Shown here piece by piece: positions 7,770-16,887 of a stretch of 64,000 bases of DNA. Every line of letters starts with the position of its first letter. Positions within the stretch are counted from its first letter, which is position 1. Made by a program: the position numbers and the translations under genes. The DNA is from Paulinella micropora. Lineage: Eukaryota; Cercozoa; Imbricatea; Euglyphida. The notes under the pieces are model-generated. The model did no database searches, was not told the origin of the DNA, and saw only the letters and a list, made by a program, of their open reading frames with translations. Where the stretch lies: contig BJOX01000053.1 of NCBI GenBank assembly GCA_009731375.1, forward strand, positions 744,766-808,765. Reading direction: 5' to 3'.

Positions 7770-10015
7770 TTATGGGTTTTGAAAATAGTTTGGATTATAT
7801 CTATAATTATCATATTCGGCACCAAATGGTTGGGGTGGTGAAGCATAATTATAGAAATAAGGAGAGTAAGGACTACCAAAAGCATAACTACTTGGAGGAT
7901 TGACGAGCGGTTTAAAATCTTTTCTTTCTGGACGAGTTTGAACTTGTCGCGGGATTTCCGCTGAGAAGTTTCGTGTTAGTTTGCGCTTCATTTTTGGTAA
8001 TTCTCGTGTCTCTCTCATTCGTTGTTGAATAACGGCTCTATTGTATCTATTAAGCATAAAATTGTTGTTTGTGTTGTTGTAGATTGTGTTATCTAACAAT
8101 TCAAAATCATTTTTAGTTGCCAGCATACGATCGCGTCTTCGTTCGTTGCCTTTAATAAGTGGATTAGTTTTTGAAGTGCCGATACCTCCATTCTGATCAC
8201 TTGGCATAAGAAAACGGATAAGTGCTAACATATCTTCTCTTTCATCCTCGGGAGTTTTACCCATAATTTTATCAACAAGTTTATCAATGCTTTTCATACT
8301 ATCTACCATTTTGTCATTGGCGACATTTTGTTGTTCTTCGTTTTTTAGATCAGTCTGTGGCGGTTGGACTGGTTCTTCAACAAATCCGCCTGTTCTTGGC
8401 ACTAATGGCACTAGCAATGGTGCTGGTGTTGCTTGCGGTGGTGCGGGCGTTGCTTGCGGTGGTGCGGGTGTTGCTTGCGGTGGTGCGGGTGTTGCTTGCG
8501 GTGGATTAGTTTTTTCAACTTGACTATCTTTTAACTCTGACTCTTCTAATTGCTTCATTTGTTCTGGTGTCAATTTACCCCTCACTTCTTCGTAAATTCT
8601 CTTATCCAAAATATCATCTGCGTCTGCTACGTCTGACATACTAGCACCTTGATTTAGTGCTTGTTTAATAGCCTCTTCCCATCCAACTTTTGGATCGTCA
8701 TAATTGGAAAGTTTAATTTTCTTTCCAGTTTTCTCTCTCAACGATTTAACAAATCCCTTTAAGTGCCTCGTTTGGGCACCTTTATCATCAAGTATGAGCA
8801 AGTTATTGCCCAGTCCAATAGTATCTGCTACTACCATATTGTCTGAGTATGCGATCGGGACTTCAACACTAAGATTTATATCTTTTTCTATACTTGGTGG
8901 AATATCTTTTGTATTTATTTTTTCTATAAAATTATTAATTGTAGTTTCATTTGCTGGTGCGATAAGAGAATATCCTTTCACACCATCGGCTTTTTCTTGT
9001 GATTTCACCATTTTATTAAAACCATCAACGAGTTCCGCATATTGTTTATTAAATGTAGCAGGATTTACCACTTTATTTACTTTAAATGTGGCATCCTTAT
9101 CAAAACTGCCCACATTTTTCATAATACCAATCATAGACATTAATGTTTTATCTACATCGCCTATAAATCCATTATACTTCGCATCTGGAGGAGTGGTTTT
9201 GATAGTTTTCCAAAACTTCATCGCATCCCAAAAAGATACTCCACCGCGTGCCCTCCCCTGTGCTTCTAAGGCCATTCTAGATATATCCGCTTTTGAAAAC
9301 ATTGAGTTGTAATTGTCAAAAATACTCTTGGCAACTTCGGCCGTAGCCAATCCATTACTCGTTAGATAATCACTCATATTGGTAATTCTTTCAAAGTATC
9401 GTTTATCGGCAAAGTCTTGGACATTCTTGTCGCCAGACGCATACAATAAATCATGTTCAAAGGCAACTAAATCCAAAGCATCTGCTGGGAGAATGTAAGG
9501 AAATTTGCCACGAGTTCTATCTTCTAATTGGAGACGGCTTTCCACTCGTGTGCCCCCGCCATTATAATTACTTCCCTCGGTATGAATTCGTTCTTCTTCC
9601 AACTTAATGAGAGCATCTGGTTGAGCAGACCATGTTCTATATATTTCTCCAAGTGCTTTTCCAAGACCGAGAATTGTCATAGTCTCTACGCCTGTTTTAA
9701 ATGCGCCCCACGCATTCAAAGACGCTATCCCAGTGGCTAATCTGCTCGCATATTCTCTTAATACATAATCCCCTATTCTTTGCTGTCCGCTCGCGATTAN
9801 NNNNNNNNNTCCTCTGACACTTCGTTTCTCGCTAGTGCTAGCAAAAGGGTATTGAAAGCATCTGCTCTTCTTCTTCCAAGTAATCCAACATTCATCGCAC
9901 GTAGTTGTGGATTGTTGGCAATTAATCTCAATATCTGCCCCCACGCTAGTCTTATCACACCATATCGCCCAGCACCTGTAGCAAGGTTAAGTAATCTGTT
10001 AAGTCTGGGACTCAT
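7770..10015 (-). CDS. Virion protein with parvovirus-type phospholipase A2 signature
   Basis: The frame from ATG at 10015 runs to a 10-N gap (9800-9809) and resumes in another frame after it. The N-run is therefore a placeholder inside one gene of about 745 residues. After an N-terminal helical region comes YNGGGTRVESRL (a YxGxG Ca-loop pattern), then PADALDLVAFEHDLLY with the His-Asp pair, then DFADKRYFERI with a second conserved Asp. These match the PLA2 domain of parvovirus VP1 and related viral proteins, although the Ca-loop-to-HD spacing is about 15 residues longer than in parvoviruses. Downstream are a large helical region, four tandem PPQATPA repeats (about 8425-8505) and a Tyr/Pro/Asn-rich tail. 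In known viruses such domains breach endosomal membranes after entry; that role is inferred here. Confidence 0.75.
8425..8505 (-). repeat. Four tandem 21-bp coding repeats (PPQATPA)
   Basis: Nearly identical 21-bp units inside the PLA2-domain gene encode PPQATPA four times. This is a flexible proline-rich linker, and its copy number is likely to vary. Confidence 0.8.
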
Positions 10016-10059
10016 AATTATCTCCTGAATACTTCTAATAATAGCATTAACAAATCTTT

Positions 10060-10755
10060 CTACACTTCGGGGTCATTACCTATTCGTGGCACAAGCATCT
10101 TGTGTTCGTCGCCTATCTTTGCTTCTATTGAAGCATCATCTGGGTGTTTTCTCTCCCACTCTTCTCGGTTTTCTTTCCATTCCTTATAATCCTGCTCCGC
10201 TTGCGCTCTATCCTCTCTTCGTATTACGCGAGTTTTGTCCGCTTTGCCTTTTTCTTTCATATACGTTAAACCCTTATCGGTTAATCGTTTTAAGGCTTCT
10301 TCTTTATATTCTTGTTTTACCAATTGTGTTATATCACGCTTCATTTGCTGGATATTGTCTTCTATGTGCGCTATATCATATTTATCAGTAGCCATTGCTA
10401 ATTTTCGCATTTCAATCATTTGTTCGTTCATGGGAGCAGTTCCATGTTTTCTTTCAAATTCTTTCATATCAACGCCGTCATCTTGGAGGTGCGCTTTCAG
10501 TTCATCGTAATTCATATTTACATAAATACTTCGCTTATTATCCAACGCGGTAATTCTATCTTTTAAATCCTCCATAGTATTTCCCCCTCTTGTTGAAGCA
10601 TCCAACAATCTATCTACTCTAAGCCTCTCGCGGGCTTGATTATTGATACCTTCATTAACTTGTTCAGTCCAATCAGCATCTGCGTCTTCCAATAAATACT
10701 TATGTTCGCGTCTAATTTCGTTATAATACGTAAAAAATTGTTTTTCGTGTGGCAT
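10060..10755 (-). CDS. Coiled-coil hypothetical protein
   Basis: 231 residues, highly charged and predicted almost entirely helical (for example DNIQQMKRDITQLVKQEYKE and DRAQAEQDYKEWKENREEWE). No domain is recognised. It lies just upstream of the PLA2-domain gene in the same orientation. A scaffold or tape-like structural function is possible from composition only. Confidence 0.6.
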   Translation of the reverse strand: MPHEKQFFTYYNEIRREHKYLLEDADADWTEQVNEGINNQARERLRVDRLLDASTRGGNTMEDLKDRITALDNKRSIYVNMNYDELKAHLQDDGVDMKEFERKHGTAPMNEQMIEMRKLAMATDKYDIAHIEDNIQQMKRDITQLVKQEYKEEALKRLTDKGLTYMKEKGKADKTRVIRREDRAQAEQDYKEWKENREEWERKHPDDASIEAKIGDEHKMLVPRIGNDPEV

Positions 10756-10779
10756 TTTTTTTATCCACTATTATATAAC

Positions 10780-11004
10780 ATGGAAAATAAAAAAGAAAAA
10801 AGAAAAGACGAGCAACAACTTGAAGAGTTGGAACGGCTTGGAAAGGAAATTGACCAAATCCGCATCACTCAGAATTTAGTGAATAGAAACCCCAATATTT
10901 TTAGAAAACCTGAAAATATACTTTACCGCTTACCGCTATCAGATAAGCAACGAGAGGCGATTTATAATAATATAATTAAAGAAGAAGGTAAAATCGGGAG
11001 TTAA
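10780..11004 (+). CDS. Small charged hypothetical protein
   Basis: 74 residues starting at the ATG at 10780, which directly follows TATTATATAAC. An upstream ATG in the same frame at 10702 would run into the divergent gene and is rejected. It is Lys/Glu-rich with a helix KDEQQLEELERLGKEIDQIR and ends shortly before the DUF5754-like gene. Function is unknown. Confidence 0.5.
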   Translation: MENKKEKRKDEQQLEELERLGKEIDQIRITQNLVNRNPNIFRKPENILYRLPLSDKQREAIYNNIIKEEGKIGS

Positions 11005-11011
11005 TTATATA

Positions 11012-11275
11012 ATGGGGCTACGAGAGAAAGCACTATCATTGGGCGCGACAGACTTCGGCGAGAGTAAAGTGAAAGGAAAAAAGTATTATGTCGTCTATAA
11101 CGGCCGTCGCATCAACTTTGGCGCATCTGGTTATTCAGATTATACCAAACATCAAGACGAAGACAGACGGGAAAGTTATCGTGCCAGACATCAAGCAATT
11201 AAAACAAAGGATGGAAAGCCCGCATATTTAAACAAAAACCAACCCTCATATTGGGCTTATCACTTACTTTGGTAA
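11012..11275 (+). CDS. DUF5754-like small viral protein
   Basis: 87 residues. The core KKYYVVYNGRRINFGASGYSDYTKHQDEDRR, then RARHQAI and PSYWAYHLLW, matches a short protein family of unknown function that I recall from giant and Polinton-like viruses (DUF5754). The Tyr/Gly-rich strands followed by a basic helix suggest nucleic acid or capsid binding. The start directly follows TTAATTATATA. It is preceded by the small 10780 gene with an 8-bp spacer. Confidence 0.7.
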   Translation: MGLREKALSLGATDFGESKVKGKKYYVVYNGRRINFGASGYSDYTKHQDEDRRESYRARHQAIKTKDGKPAYLNKNQPSYWAYHLLW

Positions 11276-11366
11276 ATTATGGATAGTATAATATATGTTA
11301 TTAANNNNNNNNNNATTAGGTCGGACTGCCTGCGACTTTTACTCGCGGGTAAGCGAAAAAAAGAAT

Positions 11367-11534
11367 ATGAGTTGTGTTTATTGTATTCAAAAAGGTATAG
11401 ATGCTAAATTTAAATGTATTTACAAACCGATGAGTGATTGGTGTGTTAGTTTTGATGAAGCAATGCCTTTAATCTGTGATGGTGATAATAGATGGTATAT
11501 GACACATATATACGAGTGCTCACTTCTTACTTGA
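11367..11534 (+). CDS. Cys-rich mini-protein
   Basis: 55 residues with five Cys (CVYC near the start, then C, C and a late C), a plausible metal-binding peptide. The 10-N gap at 11305-11314 lies just upstream, so the true start could be earlier. The 3' end overlaps the convergent membrane-protein gene by 8 bp. No family recognised. Confidence 0.35.
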   Translation: MSCVYCIQKGIDAKFKCIYKPMSDWCVSFDEAMPLICDGDNRWYMTHIYECSLLT

Positions 11535-11877
11535 AGAAGGCGATGGNNNNNNNNNNTATGCCGATGAGTAGTGTAAGGATGTCGACATATACATTAGCCT
11601 GCTCGCAAGGCATGTTATTTTTAGCGAGTTTTATTAAGCAAATCGTAATGATTGCTATTATAATCATCATTTGAAATAGATACTTAATCATTCTGCTGTC
11701 TGTCGGTCTGTTTTTTATGCAACAGCACGACCAGTTATCCTCCAATTCATGCTCTATCTTTTTTTCTTCATTCTTTAGTTCTACTTCAAGAACACGAGAC
11801 TTTAATTCTGGAGTTAGTTCGCCATCCATATCCATAATAGGCGGGGGTCTATGAAGTCTGGTTGTATTATTTGACAT
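11527..11877 (-). CDS. Small membrane protein
   Basis: About 116 residues. There is a hydrophilic N-terminus with Pro-rich LHRPPPIMDM and acidic helix, a WSCCCIKN cysteine cluster (possible palmitoylation or metal site), a clear membrane segment MMIIIAIITICLIKL, and a second hydrophobic stretch VDILTLLIGI. A 10-N gap (11547-11556) sits five codons before the stop, so the C-terminus is uncertain. The start overlaps the fibre gene stop by 11 bp. It could be a holin-like or virion membrane protein. Confidence 0.5.
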   Translation of the reverse strand: MSNNTTRLHRPPPIMDMDGELTPELKSRVLEVELKNEEKKIEHELEDNWSCCCIKNRPTDSRMIKYLFQMMIIIAIITICLIKLAKNNMPCEQANVYVDILTLLIGIXXXXIAFFK

Positions 11878-14800
11878 TAGGAAATACGACTGCTCGTATT
11901 TCTGCTAGTTGGTTGGTTAAATCTTGTAATATATTAAGTAAAGTTTTATTTTCTTTTTCTAAATTAACTACCTTTTCCGCCATGTGTTGAAATCCGCTTA
12001 CCAATATCGGTATAAAATCTGTATATGTTATGCCTTCAAGGTAGCCTTCTCCATCCTCTGCTTTTATCCCACTTTCAGATACAAATTCAGGAAACACTTT
12101 TTTGACTTCATCGGCAATAAATCTGTGATTCTTTTTTTCTTTCTTTTCGTCTGATTTCAAATAATATGAACAACAATTTATTTTCATTAGTTTCTCGCAA
12201 CAATCACCGCAGTCTAATGTTTTAATATCTGTTTTTAATCTCCTGTCCGATGAGTTTGTCCAAGCACCATTTAGCGGAATATAATTATAACTGCCTGACG
12301 GCTCACCAGTAGTAGAGTTTGAAGTAGTCCAAGCGTGAAGCAAACCAGTTGAAGAAACAATTATTCCATAATTCGTATATCCTCCCGATTTAAAAAATAG
12401 TTGTGGGTCGTTAGTAGCGGCGGGTCTTTGTCTTATTATTAGATAACCGCTTGATGTCGTTGGAAGAGTTATTCCACCATCTGCTTGAAAGGCACCTTTG
12501 TTCCACAAAAATCCATCGCTCCCTCTCAACGACATTAAAGCAACATCATTGGCATTTTCCCACACAAAACCGTGGGTCGTGTCCGCACCCGATCTAAATC
12601 TTACGGCATAACTACTAAATCCATTTCCTGCTGGTGCCGTTCCTGTTCCACTTAATGCTTTATTCGCCCCAGATTGTGCCATATAAATTCCCCAGCCTGG
12701 GTCAGTAATATCCCAAATATATATTCCTCTGGTGCTTCCTCCATTTGTTCCTCCTTGAATGGATATTTTTGCCCCACTAGTATTAGTTGCTGATGTTAGT
12801 GTGCCAGTGTATGTAATTCCCGCATTTGCCGTTATCAATCCGCTTGCGGTTGCCGTTGTTGTTGATATACTCGCATTTGCAGTTATCAATCCACTCGCCG
12901 TTAGTGTCGTCGTTGATATACCAGCAGTTGCCGTTAATGTAGTTCCCGTTATTGTTCCACCATTTGTTAAATTATTTGAGTTCATATCTAAGGCACCATA
13001 AAACCGCATACCGCCAGCATTGTTAAAACGGACAATGTCAGACGAAGCACTTTTATTATCCAAAAGTTTTGAAATATAAAGTCCCGCCCCTTTTACATCA
13101 GATGCTACATTCGTGAATACATAACCTCGTTGGTTCGCGGTTCCACTTGTAGCGGTATTTAGAGTAAATAAGAAATACTGATAATCTCCTGATGTCTGTG
13201 AAAAGAATATATCACCTTCATTTTGGTTTAATATCCTCGCCCCATTATATGTAATATTTCCGCCATTAGTGATATCCACATTATTAAAATCCGCAGTGTT
13301 TGTTAGAGTTAGATATTTTATCTCTGTTCTTGTCCCATTAAATGTTTTAATTCCTGTTATTGTTTAGTCTCCTGTTAGTTTCAAACAATTGTCATCTAGA
13401 TATTGTCTATTTACCGCTTCATTCGCATTTTGTGGTGCTCCTAGATTAACAATCCGACTACTATTACAATCTAAGCCAGTAGCATTAAACCACGAAACAA
13501 TCGTCCCATCAATAATAAAACTTATTTTTTTCGCAGAAATTTCAAAGTTGTGATACGTGTTCGTGTTCATATCCAAACTAGCGATTGACCCGATATTACT
13601 GGTAGAATTGAAAACGATAAATGTTCCCTTGGTTGTTGAATTGATTGAATTTCCAGTAATTTCCACACCACTGCTATATGTCTTAATTCCTGCTATGGTT
13701 TGGTTTCCTGTTGTTTTAACTGCCGAAGTATCAAGGACAGAAACATCAACACCATCAACCAGATTTACATTTGTTTTTCTCTGGCTTCCCATATTTAGTC
13801 CGCCATTCGCTGTTATCGCCCCACTCGCCGTTAATGTGGTTGTTGATACTCCCGCATTTGCCGTTATTAATCCCTTGCACCATAAATTTCCGCTATTCCC
13901 ATTCAAAGACATTAACAATTGTTCCGTAGAATTCTCCCACACATAACCATTGGATGAACTATTATTACATCTAAACCTCATAACAAAATCTGAAATACCA
14001 TTTCCCGCCACTGCTGTTCCATTTGATAAACTTTTGTTTGAACCTGGGGTTGACATATAAATCCCCCAACTTGTATTGGTGACATCATATAAAAATATAC
14101 CTTTATTAGATGTCCCGTCTGTTTGTCCCTGAATTCCTATTTTTGCTCCACTTGTATTTGTTGCTGTCGTTAGTGTGCCAGTGTATGTAATCCCCGCATT
14201 TGCTGTTATTGCGTTGCTGAATGTCTTTGTCCCTGCTATTGTTTGGTCTCCTGTTAGTTTGACCACAGAAGTATCAAGAACAGAAACATCCACACCATCA
14301 ACATTGCCTACATTCGTAATCGCAAAACCGCCCATATTTAAACTACCCGTCATAGCCGTTGTGCCGTCCTTTGCTAGTTTCGTATCAGTATATGCCTTCG
14401 TTGAAGCATCGGTGTCATAGAATGGTGCTGGAAGTCCGCTAATTGCTGTTGTGCCACTAAAATTTAAAACATTGCCCGTCAATGTTATTCCACCCCCTGT
14501 TGTTGGAGCAAGAAGTATGGAAGAACCAACAATAGATAGTGGATATCCCGTTGCTCCACCTACCTCCGACGAATAAAAAGAACCCATATTATTGTTGTAA
14601 TTGAAGAATAACTTACCTGTATTTAATGGATTTGAATCTTTTACACCCAAATAAGTAGTAAATATTTTGTTTCCTGTTATGGTTTGGTCTCCTGTTAGTT
14701 TAACCACAGAACTATCAAGAGCCGAAACATCAATACCATCAACATTACCGACATTTGTTATGTTAAATCCTCCCATATTTAATCCGCCCGTCATATTCGC

Positions 14801-15469
14801 GGTTCCGTCCAATCTAAGAAAAGGTGAGTTTGTGTTTCTCCATTGCCCTGTGCTATAAATGAGCAGTTGGTTATCGGCGGGTGTGCCAGTAATTAACACA
14901 TCGCTGTGTGTATTAATTGAGCCGTCCGCAGACACTTTATCATTATTGTCTTCGTGCTCTGATATCCAAGTATCAACATCTTTGGTATTTAATAAATTAA
15001 CTCCTGTTATATTCAAATTACCGCCCATACTAATGTTGCAGAATTCATCAACATTTATTGGAAAAGTTTTATTTACCCAGTTTATTGAGTTATATGTGAG
15101 ATAACTATTCATTGCTATTGGTGCTGTAATGACTACATCCGTTAATTTATCTAGTTCAAAGTCGCTTATATAACTTGAATTTAATGTAGCAAATGAAGTG
15201 TTACCCAACCCATCTGTCTTTAATACTTGATCAGCCTTGCCATCCGCTATTGGTAAATCGTATTCGTTATTAATTGACACATAACCAGTATCAGATATCA
15301 ACAAAGAAGAGTTATTATTTCGCGACGATATCGTTATGTCGTCAGTCCTTGCTTGTATTGAGTTTGCTTCAATATGATCGCCATATAATACTCCATCAAC
15401 TTCTAAATCCTCGTCTATTATCACAGAGCCGTAATAGTGATATGCCCACGGATTGCCTAAATGGTTCAT
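11867..15469 (-). pseudogene. Long fibre/adhesin with S74 intramolecular chaperone, one TAA
   Basis: One frame of about 1,200 codons is interrupted only by TAA at 13366-13364. The broken site reads LTGD-stop-TITGIKTF, while two other places in the same protein read LTGDQTITGNKIF and LTGDQTIAGTKTF. The stop is therefore most simply a CAA-to-TAA change of a Gln. The body is made of beta-rich repeats (GLNMGGFNITNVGNVDGIDV units, repeated TASGLITANA motifs) as in trimeric phage tail fibres. The C-terminus has SSDRRLKTDIKTL, the Ser-Lys self-cleavage dyad of peptidase S74 chaperones, then a coiled coil (MAEKVVNLEKENKTLLNIL). The chaperone normally trimerises the fibre and cleaves itself off. Role: host attachment. 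Confidence 0.75.
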
Positions 15470-15519
15470 ATTTTAATTCTATTATTTTATAATATAAGAT
15501 ATGTATATAGTTTTAAAAA

Positions 15520-16148
15520 ATGAATATATTTGGACGATCACAAGAACAGCATTCAATTGATACGAAAACTATTGCCGTTACTGCTACCCCGACATTAACA
15601 AGAAACATTCAAAATGCGTATGTTGGCCTTGACCTTAGGTCGTGGATGGAAAGTTCAACATTCACTACTCTTTGCACTGGCGGTTATGGTAGCAAAACAA
15701 TATCTAATTTAGGATATGGTTATTTCATTAAAGTTGCTTTTCGCGGGTCTTTAAATTTGCCCGCCCCGTCTGGAATTGGAACCTTTCAGTTTTGGTTTCA
15801 TAAAACGGACGGAACCAATGTTGATGACTTTTACAGCGAAGTGCTAAATTATACAACCGCCATTGAGTATAAGTCTTTGATTGTGTATGGCTAATTCAAA
15901 GATTTGGAGTCCAAATGAAAATGATATGGTTAATGACTTGTCCAAATCCCGCGGATACCACCAATAATACAACAATACGAATTTCTGGAAATACAACTAA
16001 TGAAGTTTTATTGACATATGCGACAGATGCTCCAATAACATTGGAAGTATATTATAAAACGGCATCTGCGGATTATGTATCTTTCAAACCATCATATTTT
16101 AATATTGATGTGATGAGAGACATAGCACTAACCGCCTCTTACACATGA
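15520..16148 (+). pseudogene. Beta-rich structural protein split by frame change
   Basis: The first part (15520-15894, 124 codons) is a beta-rich protein with FGRSQEQHSIDTKTI near the start and GTFQFWFHKTDGTNVDDFY. It stops at TAA (15892). A second frame then stays open from before 15879 to TGA at 16148, with NTTIRISGNTTNEVLLTY and LEVYYKTASADYV. The two parts look like one beta-sandwich protein broken by a small indel near 15885-15895, though two overlapping genes are possible. It is divergent from the fibre gene and shares its AT-rich promoter region, so it may be another surface component. The stop overlaps the convergent gene by 10 bp. Confidence 0.45.
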
Positions 16149-16824
16149 AACCTGTCGTACATATCTTTTAATGTCGTGAGTTTGCCCTCGTGTTGAGATA
16201 AGACATCGCGAAAAAACGTCTTATAATCTAACTTACCATATTTAAGAATGGGACGTTGGTCTGGTGGTATGTGTGCGTATCTACTCTCGTGCCATTTCTT
16301 CATATCCTCCTGCATTATGGTGCGGTCTTCCACTTTCATATACAAGAAATTAAACGGGTCTTTTGATACTTTCAAATGTGCCGTTATTATTTCACAGCAA
16401 CTATACCCGCTCTCGGGCGGATTCCGCTTTGCTTTAATCGGTGTTTTCTTTTCCCTAACTGGCGCAGGTTCCTCTTTTGTTTCCAAAACAGGTAATTCTT
16501 TACCTGTTTTAACTGGCATTTCTTTTTTCGCCAATTCTTCTCCTACGTTAGCCTTGATTTCAGTGATACCAGTTTCCTTCAAATCACTTTCTTTAAAAGG
16601 CATAAATTCTTCTGGTTCATCATTAAAAACGACGTTCTTCAATGTATCAACGGGGGGCAATGAAACTTCAACATTATCACCCCGCGGGGGTTGTTCGGTC
16701 GGTATTTTTCATAAAATGCGACGATATCAGTTTTAAGTGATTTGCTTGTTGGTGGTTTTATGTTGCTACTTACATGAGTCCATTTTTCTATTTGGCTCAG
16801 ATAATCTCCTTTGGTTGATGGCAT
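16139..16824 (-). pseudogene. Hypothetical protein with frameshift in a G/C run
   Basis: The start at 16824 gives MPSTKGDYLSQIEKWTHVSS and continues to YEKYRPNNPRG. The frame then shifts at a C/G homopolymer region near 16680 (CCCCCGCGGGG on the coding strand). The rest (to 16139) contains a Lys/Pro/Glu-rich linker and a C-terminal domain with YSCCEIITAHLKVSKDPFNF and KLDYKTFFRDVLSQHEGK. A one-base change at the run would restore a single protein of about 230 residues. The start is preceded by TATATATAGC. Function is unknown. The location next to the polymerase-helicase suggests a replication or regulatory protein, by context only. Confidence 0.5.
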
Positions 16825-16887
16825 GCTATATATAAGCAAAAAAAAATCTGTTTTTTAATATTGTTTTCAATATTGAAGACAATAATA

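Noticed and set aside
8704-9312. Plus-strand 202-codon ORF opposite the PLA2-domain gene
   Set aside because: Antisense shadow; no start context or independent composition.
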